A stretch of DNA of 64,000 nt from Trueperaceae bacterium (lineage in GTDB: Bacteria > Deinococcota > Deinococci > Deinococcales > Trueperaceae). Where the stretch lies: positions 48,786 through 112,785 of the forward strand of contig JACCWH010000152.1 of assembly GCA_013697735.1 (NCBI GenBank), written 5' to 3'. Within the stretch, counting starts at the first letter, position 1, and the number at the start of each line of letters is the position of its first letter. Shown piece after piece: positions 34,965 to 42,134 of the stretch. The translations under genes were made by a program, and so were the position numbers. A model generated the notes under the pieces. The model had not been told where the DNA came from. It ran no database searches and was given only the letters and a program-made list of their open reading frames with translations.

Positions 34965-35004
34965 ACGCTAGCAGCCGCTCGCACGTTTGTCAAGGATGTG
35001 TCAA
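34965..35004 (-). promoter_or_regulatory. phnD promoter with tandem TTGACA
   Basis: TTGACA (34988-34993), a 17-base spacer and TAGCGT (34965-34970) form a strong promoter. A second TTGACA (34999-35004) lies 11 bases upstream inside an exact 11-base tandem repeat. The repeat may be a regulator site, by analogy with PhoB-type direct repeats, or a second -35. Confidence 0.65.
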
Positions 35005-35049
35005 GGATGTGCACGTCGGTCGCGCACGTCCGTCGCACGGGCCCCTCGA

Positions 35050-36012
35050 TCAGCATGCCAGCCTGATCGCACGCTCCCCCACGCCTCGGAGCGCGTCGCG
35101 CAATTCCGGCGGCGCGAGGATCGCGACCGACCAGGGCATGCCGAGCAGGTGGAGCGCGATGCGCTCCAGCTCGTCGGGATACGCACGGACCGTGAGCAGG
35201 ACGCCGTCCCCGTCGGGCTCGAGAAGGACCAGCGCCGGCGGAACGTGTCGGCTCGCCGTCTCGAGATCGGTGCCGAGCTGCACGCGGCAGACGATCGATC
35301 CGCTCGCGGGGGCTTGGGCGAGCGACCCGGCGACCATCGCCAAGGCGTCGAACGCTGCGGGCGCCTCGAACGTGGTCTCGGAGGGCGCGAACGAGCGCAC
35401 GCGATCGAGGCGGAAGGTGCGCAGATCGCGGCGCAAGTGGCAATAGCCGGCGACGTACCAATTCCCGATACGAACGAGGCCGTAGGGATCGACGTCGCGG
35501 GTGGACTCGGTGCCATCACTCGTCGCATAGCGTAGGCGTACGCGGCGCCGCTGGTGGATCGACTCGGCCATCTCGAGCACTCGCTCGCTGGCGGTGTGTA
35601 CACCTCGCGCCGTCGATCCCGGCGCGACCGACACGGCTGCCGCGAGGGCATGAGCGCGTGCGCGGGCGCGTGGCGTGAGCACGCCGTCGAGTCGCTTGAG
35701 CGCGGTCCCTGCCCCGCGTGCGAGGGCATCGTCTTCGGAGGGCGTGACCGACCGCAGGCCGAGCAGTAGCGCGAGCAGTTCATTGTCGGTGAAGCGCAGC
35801 GGTGCGAGCAGGGAGCCGGGCTCGATCGAGACGCCGCCACCGCGCCCGGGGGTGACGCTCACGTGCACGTCGAGGTCGTGGAGGCGCGCGACGTCGCGGC
35901 GTATCGTTCGCTCGCTCACGTCGAGCCGGCGAGCGAGCTCGGCGGTCGTCATGCGGCCGTACGCCTGCAAGAGATCGACGAGCGCAAAGATACGACCGGT
36001 GAAGTCGGTCAC
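35050..36012 (-). CDS. WYL domain transcriptional regulator
   Basis: 320 aa. N-terminal HTH (about 5-60: AYGRMTTAELARRLDVSERTIRRDVARL) and a WYL domain (about 140-220) with DPYGLVRIGNWYVAGYCH, in which W-Y-V replaces W-Y-L. A C-terminal WCX-like extension follows. GTG start with a TATGCT box 6 bases upstream, so leaderless. It lies just upstream of the phn promoter on the same strand but has its own start; whether it regulates phn is unknown. Confidence 0.88.
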   Translation of the reverse strand: MTDFTGRIFALVDLLQAYGRMTTAELARRLDVSERTIRRDVARLHDLDVHVSVTPGRGGGVSIEPGSLLAPLRFTDNELLALLLGLRSVTPSEDDALARGAGTALKRLDGVLTPRARARAHALAAAVSVAPGSTARGVHTASERVLEMAESIHQRRRVRLRYATSDGTESTRDVDPYGLVRIGNWYVAGYCHLRRDLRTFRLDRVRSFAPSETTFEAPAAFDALAMVAGSLAQAPASGSIVCRVQLGTDLETASRHVPPALVLLEPDGDGVLLTVRAYPDELERIALHLLGMPWSVAILAPPELRDALRGVGERAIRLAC

Positions 36013-36018
36013 CTCAGG

Positions 36019-36024
36019 AGCATA
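36019..36024 (-). promoter_or_regulatory. -10 box TATGCT before the WYL gene
   Basis: TATGCT lies 6 bases before the GTG at 36012 on the minus strand. There is no Shine-Dalgarno. Confidence 0.5.
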
Positions 36025-36081
36025 CGGGACGAGCCGAGGTGGCCGACGGCCTGGCGCCGTACCGAGCCATCGACACGGTGT

Positions 36082-36381
36082 TCAGCCGTCGAGCTCGCCC
36101 TCGGGACCGCGCGGCTGTCGGCTGTAGCTCAGATTCAAGGCGCTGCGTCGCGCTTCGGTCGCCGCTTCGTCGAGTGCCAGGAGGACGCGCGCGTCGTCGT
36201 CGCCCTCGACCACCACGGCCGCGATCACGTCGCCCACCCGCAGCCCGCCCGGGAGCCACCCCCGGGGGATCACGAAGCGTCGTCCGTCGCCGTCTTCGAT
36301 CTCGGCGATCTGCACGTTCTCGAGGCTCTCGAGCACGTACCTGCCGCGAGGGAGCGCGCTCGGCTCGAAACTCCTGGCCAT
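36082..36381 (-). CDS. DUF3006 family protein
   Basis: 99 aa. A small beta-barrel-like pattern: LESLENVQIAEIEDGDGRRF, VIPRGWLPGGLRVGDVI and a basic C-terminal helix (LDEAATEARRSALNLS). This matches the DUF3006 family, whose function is unknown to me. The ATG at 36381 lies 5 bases after a TACGGT box. The gene lies between the WYL and cytochrome genes on its own promoter. Confidence 0.7.
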   Translation of the reverse strand: MARSFEPSALPRGRYVLESLENVQIAEIEDGDGRRFVIPRGWLPGGLRVGDVIAAVVVEGDDDARVLLALDEAATEARRSALNLSYSRQPRGPEGELDG

Positions 36382-36386
36382 GCGCG

Positions 36387-36392
36387 ACCGTA
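36387..36392 (-). promoter_or_regulatory. -10 box TACGGT before the DUF3006 gene
   Basis: TACGGT lies 5 bases before the ATG at 36381 on the minus strand. Confidence 0.45.
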
Positions 36393-36486
36393 CCAGCATC
36401 ACGGTGCGGCTGCCACGGCGGACGCACGAAGGCCTTGTGCAGCGCTCGCCGTACCGCCATACTGGCGTCCACGAGGAGGTGTCGAT

Positions 36487-36948
36487 GTGGTGCGACCGCG
36501 GAGCGTGCCCGGCCGATCGTTCGCGGCGTTCGTCGCGGCCGCTGCGCTGGGTCTGATGCTCCAGGTCGCCAGCGAGGCCGACGGTGATGGTCCTGCCACG
36601 CGACCGGTTTCGGGCGGCGTCTACTCCGATGGGCAGGCCGAGTCGGGGCGGGAGGCATTCGCGCTCCATTGCGCCCACTGCCACGGCAGCGATCTCCGCG
36701 GCGGCTTCGGGCCGAGTCTCGTCCCCCTCGACCCGTGGGCCTTCGGTGGCGGTCCGCTCTCACGCGTCTTCGACCTCATGCGGACCGAGATGCCCTTCGA
36801 TGCTCCGGGGAGCCTCGACGACGAGGTCTACGCGTCCATACTGGCGTACGTGCTCCTCGAAAACGGCTTCCCGAGCGGCGCAGATCCGCTCCCTGCCTCG
36901 ACGGACGCGCTCGCGGCGTTCGAACTCGACGATCCCCCCGCCGACTGA
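36487..36948 (+). CDS. Exported c-type cytochrome
   Basis: 153 aa. N-terminal signal or anchor (about 10-30), then a class I cytochrome c domain. The heme motif is CAHCH (Cys62, Cys65, His66). The distal Met is probably Met98 or Met102 in FDLMRTEMPFDAPGSL. DDEVYASILAYVLLENG is the C-terminal helix typical of these domains. The GTG at 36487 has GAGGAGGT six bases upstream. It should carry electrons in the periplasm. The gene after it encodes an exported His-rich protein on the same strand. Confidence 0.88.
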   Translation: MVRPRSVPGRSFAAFVAAAALGLMLQVASEADGDGPATRPVSGGVYSDGQAESGREAFALHCAHCHGSDLRGGFGPSLVPLDPWAFGGGPLSRVFDLMRTEMPFDAPGSLDDEVYASILAYVLLENGFPSGADPLPASTDALAAFELDDPPAD

Positions 36949-36973
36949 CGGCGGTCCCATGGAGGTGGCCATC

Positions 36974-37411
36974 GTGCACGTATCCAGAAGAGTCCAGCTC
37001 GTTTCGTTCGCGCTCGTGGTGGTGCTGACGTTCGGCAGTGCGGCGGTCGTCGCTCAGGCGGACACAGCATTCGATGCACAACTCGCGACGGCGATCCAGC
37101 ACACCGAGCTCGCGATGGGCGCCGACGATCACGCGATGGCCATGCGCCACCTCGGCCACGTGCTCAATTGCATCGCCGGCGAAGATGGCGAGGGTTTCGA
37201 CGGTAGCTGGGGCCATCCGTGCGGCGCGCAAGGCAGCGGGATCCTGAACGACATCGAGGGCCACGCGCACCAGGGCGACGTGATGGCGCTCCTGCACAGC
37301 GCGCACGCGCTGGCGATGGACGGCGTGGACGCGGACTCGATCGGCGCCGTCCATGCGGCGGCGGCCGGCGTACGCGCGTTGCTGCTGGTGCTCCGCGACC
37401 ACGAAGGCTAG
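36974..37411 (+). CDS. Exported His-rich protein of unknown function
   Basis: 145 aa. Signal peptide about 1-29 ending VVA before Gln. The mature part is helical with regularly placed His and Met (HTELAMGADDHAMAMRHLGH) and two Cys (LNCIAG, HPCGAQ), then HAHQGD and LLHSAHALAMDG. The pattern suggests a helical bundle that binds heme or metal. The GTG at 36974 has GGAGGT seven bases upstream; an ATG at 36959 is the alternative. It follows the cytochrome by 25 bases and is probably co-transcribed with it, so a redox role is plausible. I do not recognise a family. Confidence 0.7.
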   Translation: MHVSRRVQLVSFALVVVLTFGSAAVVAQADTAFDAQLATAIQHTELAMGADDHAMAMRHLGHVLNCIAGEDGEGFDGSWGHPCGAQGSGILNDIEGHAHQGDVMALLHSAHALAMDGVDADSIGAVHAAAAGVRALLLVLRDHEG

Positions 37412-37417
37412 GCGGCG

Positions 37418-38149
37418 TCAGGGAGGGGTCGGGCGTACCGTTACGTCCGACACCTCCGCCGTGGGCGGCAGGCCGATGACGGTGCGAAGCACCGCTGCGA
37501 CATCGTCCGGCGTCAGGAGTCGTTCGGCAGCGTACGGCTTCCCTTCGGCTTCGTGCACCGCGCGCTGCATCGGGCTGTCGGTGCGGCCGGGGAAGAGCGA
37601 CGTGACGCGGATCCCGCGGGGCCGAAGCTCATCGCGCAGGCTGTCGGCGATTGCCCGGAGCGCGTACTTCGACGCTGCATAGGCGCCCCACAGGGCGTTC
37701 GCCCTGAGTCCGGCGGTCGAGTTCACGAACACGATGTGCCCCGCTCCGTCGGCCATCAGCGGGAGGAGATCGACGGTGAGCGCCAGGGGCGCTCGGGCAT
37801 TCACCGCCAATTGACGATCGAAGCGTCCGACGGCGTCGGCGTCGAAGGGTCCGAGTTCGGCCACGCCCGCGCAGTGGACGATGAGGCCGATCGGGCGGCC
37901 GTCGGCGCGCGCCGCCAGGGCGATGGTGCCCCGCGCCGCGTCTCGCTCGAGATCGGCGACGACCGGGATGCAGGTATCGCGGCCGCCGATCTCGTCCAGG
38001 TCCCGACGAGTGGTGTCGAGCCCCTCTCCACCGCGGGAAATCGTCAGGAGATGGTGCCCGTCCGCGGCGAGCGCGCGGGCGATGGCGCGGCCGATGCCGC
38101 TCGTGGCGCCGGTCATGACGGTGAGTCGCTCAGGTCGTGCATCTGCCAT
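37418..38149 (-). CDS. SDR family NAD(P)-dependent oxidoreductase
   Basis: 243 aa classical short-chain dehydrogenase. Cofactor motif TGATSGIGRAIARAL, the conserved Asn in LAVNARAP, catalytic Ser in FVNSTAG and the YAASK motif (Tyr and Lys). GRTDSPMQ follows. The start has GGGAGGA six bases upstream. Substrate unknown. Its upstream region holds a 17-base repeat array. Confidence 0.9.
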   Translation of the reverse strand: MADARPERLTVMTGATSGIGRAIARALAADGHHLLTISRGGEGLDTTRRDLDEIGGRDTCIPVVADLERDAARGTIALAARADGRPIGLIVHCAGVAELGPFDADAVGRFDRQLAVNARAPLALTVDLLPLMADGAGHIVFVNSTAGLRANALWGAYAASKYALRAIADSLRDELRPRGIRVTSLFPGRTDSPMQRAVHEAEGKPYAAERLLTPDDVAAVLRTVIGLPPTAEVSDVTVRPTPP

Positions 38150-38210
38150 GGGGAATCCTCCCGGATCGGGACGCCGGCACGAGCGCGGACCATGTCGCGT
38201 TCGTCACACG

Positions 38211-38251
38211 GTACCTTAGCAAATGGTGTACCTTAGGAAATGAGGTACACC
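38211..38251. repeat. 17-base tandem repeats with an 8-base inverted repeat
   Basis: GTACCTTAGCAAATG (38211-38225) recurs as GTACCTTAGGAAATG (38228-38242) at a 17-base period, and a third partial unit starts at 38245. GGTGTACC (38225-38232) and GGTACACC (38244-38251) are a perfect inverted repeat with an 11-base spacer. The array is AT-richer than its surroundings and lies between the SDR gene and a small divergent ORF, so it looks like an operator. Confidence 0.7.
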
Positions 38252-38299
38252 ATGACACGCGATCACCGCCAGAATCGCTCCTGCGAGACCCGTCAATGA
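38252..38299 (+). CDS. Short ORF (15 aa) after the repeat array
   Basis: ATG follows GAGGTACACC, which gives a possible Shine-Dalgarno. The frame ends in a TGA that overlaps the ATG of the next small ORF (ATGA). It could be a leader ORF or the remnant of a deleted regulator gene. There is no homology evidence. Confidence 0.3.
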   Translation: MTRDHRQNRSCETRQ

Positions 38300-38592
38300 G
38301 CGCCGTCGTGGTGCTCGTAGTCGGTTTCGGCTCGATCATCGCCTGCGGCACGCTCCTCGTAGCGGTGCACGACCTCATCGAAGCGGCGTTCGCGCGCCGT
38401 TGCGAGCTTGCCGCGCGTGGAGCGCAGGGGGGCGCGCGCTTCGCGCCCCGCCGCGTCCCGCACGACGGTCACCACCTGTCGCAGTTCGAGGGGGGCTGCA
38501 CGCCGTCGGCGCGATCGAAGATGTATGCAAGTGCGGCCTCGAAGCCCGCCGGCCGCGTATCCCGGTGGCGCACCCCCGAGATATTGAGGTAG
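38296..38592 (+). CDS. Small membrane protein, overlapping the convergent lipase gene
   Basis: 98 aa. It begins MSAVVVLVVGFGSIIACGTL with one strong membrane helix (about 3-25) and then a charged segment (VHDLIEAAFARRCELAARG). After about residue 58 the frame runs antisense through 124 bases of the lipase gene, and this part does not look protein-like. The original stop may have been lost or the gene partly decayed. The start is supported by the ATGA overlap with the short ORF before it. Confidence 0.4.
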   Translation: MSAVVVLVVGFGSIIACGTLLVAVHDLIEAAFARRCELAARGAQGGARFAPRRVPHDGHHLSQFEGGCTPSARSKMYASAASKPAGRVSRWRTPEILR

Positions 38593-39767
38593 AGCACGTC
38601 GCTCCCGGCGAGGCAGAGATCGTGGGCGGTACGTTCCTGGGATGCATTCCGAACGATCACGTCGTTGTCACCCTGGATGAGGAGCGCCGGTAGGCCGTGT
38701 CCGCTGAAGCCGGGTCGGTTGGCGACCAAGAGCGCGTCGAGCGCCGGATAGGTCGCGGCGAGCCTGCCACCGCGGAGCGCCGCAGCGAACGCCGGCGTGT
38801 AGATCGCGTCGATGTCGAACGGATAGACCTGCTGCACTCGGCTCACGCACATGCTCTTGGTGTTCTGCTCGAGGGTCGGGAGCCACCGCGCAGCGAGGAT
38901 TTCGCTGGGATCGACGATGTCGTGCCCATAGATGTACGCGAACGACGTCACCACGTAGGGCGCGTAGTACGGCCCCTCGACGAGCAGCGCTCGGACGTCG
39001 ATCGAGGCTCCGAATCCGATCAGGCCGGCGAGAGCGACGCTCGGGGCGTACGTTGCGCGTGCGTCGGCGGCGGCGAAGGCGGCGTGACCACCCTGCGAGT
39101 ACCCGCCAGCGACCACCGTGCCGTCGAGCGGCCCGAGCACGTCGGCGTTCTCGGCGAAGAGGACCTGCGCAGCACGCGCTGCATCGAGCATCACGGCTGC
39201 CTCGGACGCGGAGTGGAAGTAGGCCTGTGGGCGCGTCGGATCCTCGAACCCGAGGTAGTCCGGAAGGATCGTGACCACGCCGTTCGCGGCGTAGGCCGGG
39301 AGGTACGACCCGTAGTCCCCCTCCGGTCGCGGTAGCAGGTGTTCCCGCGAGGGCGCGCACCCGTCGCCGAGACCCGTCGTGCCCGAGCCGAAGACGAAGA
39401 GCGGCATTCGTCGCCGCGTCGGTTCGACCGGCACGAAGAGCTGCGCCGGTACCAGGGTCGGAGCGCCGGCGATCCCGATCGTCACGAACTCGAGGCGATA
39501 CACGTCGACCGCGTTCGCCACTGCAGGGGGTCCAAAACGACCGAACGCCGAGGCCGCGCGCTGCTGCACTTCCGCCGCGCTCAAGCGTTCCACGAACGCG
39601 ATCTCCGTGACGCTCCCAGGCGGCAGCATCGGACTCGCCCCCTGCTGTGCGAGCCCGAGCACACCGACGCCGGCGACGCAGATCAGGAGCGAGACGACCA
39701 GCGCGGTCCGAACCGCGGGGGCGCCCAGACGTCGGGGTCGGTGGTGGGGGGGTCGAGGGCTGGTCAC
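38469..39767 (-). CDS. Secreted lipase, LIP family
   Basis: 432 aa. N-terminal basic region and a membrane helix or signal (about 20-42, ending GLAQ), then an alpha/beta-hydrolase of the secretory lipase (LIP) type. The nucleophile elbow is GGYSQGGHAAF. VTILPDYLGFEDPTRPQAYF and LIQGDNDVIV (Asp) and the late GVRHRDTRP (His) fit the catalytic set. It should hydrolyse lipid or acyl esters outside the cytoplasm. The GTG at 39767 overlaps a 3-codon ORF placed behind AGGAGG. It is the last gene of the alg-type operon and a paralogue of the next lipase. Confidence 0.82.
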   Translation of the reverse strand: MTSPRPPHHRPRRLGAPAVRTALVVSLLICVAGVGVLGLAQQGASPMLPPGSVTEIAFVERLSAAEVQQRAASAFGRFGPPAVANAVDVYRLEFVTIGIAGAPTLVPAQLFVPVEPTRRRMPLFVFGSGTTGLGDGCAPSREHLLPRPEGDYGSYLPAYAANGVVTILPDYLGFEDPTRPQAYFHSASEAAVMLDAARAAQVLFAENADVLGPLDGTVVAGGYSQGGHAAFAAADARATYAPSVALAGLIGFGASIDVRALLVEGPYYAPYVVTSFAYIYGHDIVDPSEILAARWLPTLEQNTKSMCVSRVQQVYPFDIDAIYTPAFAAALRGGRLAATYPALDALLVANRPGFSGHGLPALLIQGDNDVIVRNASQERTAHDLCLAGSDVLYLNISGVRHRDTRPAGFEAALAYIFDRADGVQPPSNCDRW

Positions 39768-39775
39768 GCTCGCAT
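39764..39775 (-). CDS. Three-codon leader ORF overlapping the lipase start
   Basis: ATG-CGA-GCG-TGA lies just after AGGAGG (spacing about 3). Its TGA overlaps the GTG of the lipase gene (GTGA). It may serve only to load ribosomes. It is too short to test by homology. Confidence 0.3.
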   Translation of the reverse strand: MRA

Positions 39776-39795
39776 GAACCTCCTGATGCGCCGTA

Positions 39796-41013
39796 TCACG
39801 ATGGCGGCACCTGCTCACAATCGCTCGGCGCGCTCTGACCTTCGCTGCGAGCCCGCATCCAGCCGAGAGCCTCCTCGAAGCCGATGTAGCGGGTCTCGTG
39901 CCGAGTCCGCAGGTAGTTCGGGTACCGCACGCTCAACCCCAACTCGCACAGGCGTCGCACGAAGCGGGTCTGATCCTCGAAGGGTGCGACGGGATCGTCG
40001 ACACCCTGCAGGATGATCACCGGCAACCCATGCGCCACGATACCCGTATCGTTCTCTGCGATCATCCGGGCGAGCTCGGGATGGGTCTCCACGAGGGTGC
40101 CGGCACGCAATGAAGCGGCCAGAGTGGGCTCGAAGAGGGCTTCGGGGGTCCCGGGGTAGTACGCTTGCACGCCCGCGATGCAGTGGCGGTCGGCATCCTC
40201 TGCGAGCCGCGAGGCGTACGGCTCGACGAGGAGGGCGGCGGGATCGATGCGATCGGGATACGTCTCGTCGTAGGCCACCAGGATCCAGGGTGCGACGTAC
40301 GTGAACGCGCGCATCGCGACGTCGACCTCGCCCGACGGTCCGAATCCGAGCACGCCGGCGAGCGGGACGTCCGGTGCGAAGTCTGCGGCGCGATCGGCGG
40401 TCGCGAACGCGGCGTGGCCCCCTTGGGAGAAGCCGGCCACGAACGCATGCTCCGGCGTGCGGGCCGCGTCGAGCCCGGCGAGCGCTGCGGCAGCGGCGCG
40501 AAGAGCGTCGAGCACCACCGTCGCCTCCGCGTCGGCCACGAAGTACGGCTGGCGGCGCCGGGGATCGAAGAAGCCGAGGTAGTTCGGGACCACCGTGGCG
40601 ATCCCTTGCCCGGCGTAGGCGAGACCGTAGGCGCCGTACGTGTCGAGGCCACCGCCGGTCGTGTAGTCGACCGACGGGGCGCAGGCGTCGACCAGACCGG
40701 TCGACCCCGGCGCGAAGGCGAGGAGCGTGCCGCCGTCGTCCGTCGTTTCGGGCACGAAGAGGTGGGCGATCGCCTGGCGCTCGCTGCCGTCGAGTGCGCG
40801 CGTCTCGAAGCGCAGCACGTAGCTCACGACGGACGTCGTGGCCGACGGAACGGGGGAGCCGTCGTTGCGGAAGCGCCCCGCGGTGGCGCCGTCGACCGCT
40901 GCGCGCGACAGCGTCTCGCGCGCCTCGAGCGACACGATGCTGCCGGGTTGGGCGCAGCCGATACCGAGCGAGAGCGCGACGACCAAGACGAAGGGGACGA
41001 TGGCCCTCCTCAC
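39796..41013 (-). CDS. Lipoprotein lipase of the LIP family
   Basis: 405 aa. The signal ends in a lipobox-like LGIGC near residue 20, so it is probably lipid-anchored. LIP-type alpha/beta-hydrolase with nucleophile elbow AGFSQGGHAAF, ATVVPNYLGFFDPRRRQPYF and IILQGVDDPVAP. The GTG start overlaps the stop of algJ (GTGA), so it is translationally coupled to the acetylation genes. It shares architecture and many motifs with the lipase after it, so the two come from a duplication. The substrate may be an acylated polysaccharide or a lipid. Confidence 0.82.
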   Translation of the reverse strand: MRRAIVPFVLVVALSLGIGCAQPGSIVSLEARETLSRAAVDGATAGRFRNDGSPVPSATTSVVSYVLRFETRALDGSERQAIAHLFVPETTDDGGTLLAFAPGSTGLVDACAPSVDYTTGGGLDTYGAYGLAYAGQGIATVVPNYLGFFDPRRRQPYFVADAEATVVLDALRAAAAALAGLDAARTPEHAFVAGFSQGGHAAFATADRAADFAPDVPLAGVLGFGPSGEVDVAMRAFTYVAPWILVAYDETYPDRIDPAALLVEPYASRLAEDADRHCIAGVQAYYPGTPEALFEPTLAASLRAGTLVETHPELARMIAENDTGIVAHGLPVIILQGVDDPVAPFEDQTRFVRRLCELGLSVRYPNYLRTRHETRYIGFEEALGWMRARSEGQSAPSDCEQVPPS

Positions 41014-42134
41014 GGTGCCGCGCTCCCGGGAACGTACCCGTCGAGCGTCAGGTATCTCTCTGGTATCTCCCACACGATGACCTCCGGTGGCGTGCTGGCG
41101 AATGCTTCGGATGCGAGGTAGCGCTGCATCGGCTCCCAGGGGCCGAACCCCGTGATGGCGGCCTCGTGCAAGTCGAGCCCCAGTGCGTCGCGGAGCGCTC
41201 CTGCGACGTTCCAGCGCGCATCGGCGCTGTACGACGTGCCCACCAGTGCGACGCTCAGACGCACCTCGGCGAAGAGATCGTCGCCGGGTCCCTCGAGACT
41301 CACGGTGCGCCGGATCTCGAGCGGGTCGGGCGCTGGACCGAAGCGCGCCGCGAGCGGCCCGAGATCGAGGAACGACGTGAGGTCTCCGAGCAGCGGCTCC
41401 GTCGCGACGATCTCCGTCGCGAAGGGGGTCGACCCGAGGCCGGAGAGGCCGGTCGCTTCGTCGATCGTGCTCGCGATGGCGACCGCGGCGGCCTCGGCGC
41501 CGTGCGGCGTCCAGTGGGTATCGGTGCGCAGAAAGACGTCGCCCGAGCGTCCGGCGGCTGCCAGCACCGGACGGAGGTCGGGCGCGACGACCTGAGCGCT
41601 GATGAGCGCCTGGAGCGCGATGTCGTAGCGGCGGCGAGCCCCCTCCGGGAGGGGCGCGGGTGACGGTCCCGGGACCATGGCCGCCTTGGCAGGCACCAAC
41701 GCCACCACGAGCTCGATGCCATCTCCAGCGAGCCGGTCGCGGACGGCGATGATCGCGTCGCTCCAGGTGGCGACGGCCGCCGCGGGATCGCCGACCACGT
41801 CGTACTCCTCGGCACTGTAGAGCCAACCGTCGGAGCCCACGAGCACACCCGCGCGCCCCTGGCCGAAGGCCAGGAAATCGACCAGCCCCCAGACGGTGCG
41901 GCTGGCACCGAGCAGGGGCGAGGATTCGTCGAGTGCACGTTGGTACGCGCTCGCGGCCTCGCCGTCCCAGAAGGAAGCCTCGGGGGCGCGCACGAGTGCC
42001 GGGTTGGCGAGGGTGGCGACCAGGCCGATCGCGATGGACGCCGCGAAGGCGCTCGCGGCGACGTACCTCGCGCGACGGCGTCGCTCGGGCTGCGGGGCCG
42101 GTCGAGTACGGAGCGAGGAGGGTTCGGGCGGCAT
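41010..42134 (-). CDS. algJ: AlgJ/AlgX-like O-acetyltransferase (SGNH-type)
   Basis: 374 aa. N-terminal membrane anchor (about 25-47), then an SGNH-hydrolase-like domain. The motif DTHWTPHG carries the Asp-His pair, and ALVGTSYSAD carries the probable nucleophile Ser. FGSDGW-like segment reads LVGSDGWLYSAEEYD. AlgJ and AlgX acetylate alginate in the periplasm, taking acetyl groups passed on by AlgI. The ATG overlaps the algI stop by one base (TGATG). Confidence 0.85.
   Translation of the reverse strand: MPPEPSSLRTRPAPQPERRRRARYVAASAFAASIAIGLVATLANPALVRAPEASFWDGEAASAYQRALDESSPLLGASRTVWGLVDFLAFGQGRAGVLVGSDGWLYSAEEYDVVGDPAAAVATWSDAIIAVRDRLAGDGIELVVALVPAKAAMVPGPSPAPLPEGARRRYDIALQALISAQVVAPDLRPVLAAAGRSGDVFLRTDTHWTPHGAEAAAVAIASTIDEATGLSGLGSTPFATEIVATEPLLGDLTSFLDLGPLAARFGPAPDPLEIRRTVSLEGPGDDLFAEVRLSVALVGTSYSADARWNVAGALRDALGLDLHEAAITGFGPWEPMQRYLASEAFASTPPEVIVWEIPERYLTLDGYVPGSAAP

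Noticed and set aside
36959..36973. ATG at 36959 as start of the exported His-rich protein
   Set aside because: The GGAGGT at 36961 lies inside that start region and is ideally spaced to the GTG at 36974, which also gives a better signal peptide.
38211..38251. 17-base repeats as plasmid-type replication iterons
   Set aside because: No rep gene is near and the embedded inverted repeat next to a promoter fits an operator better.
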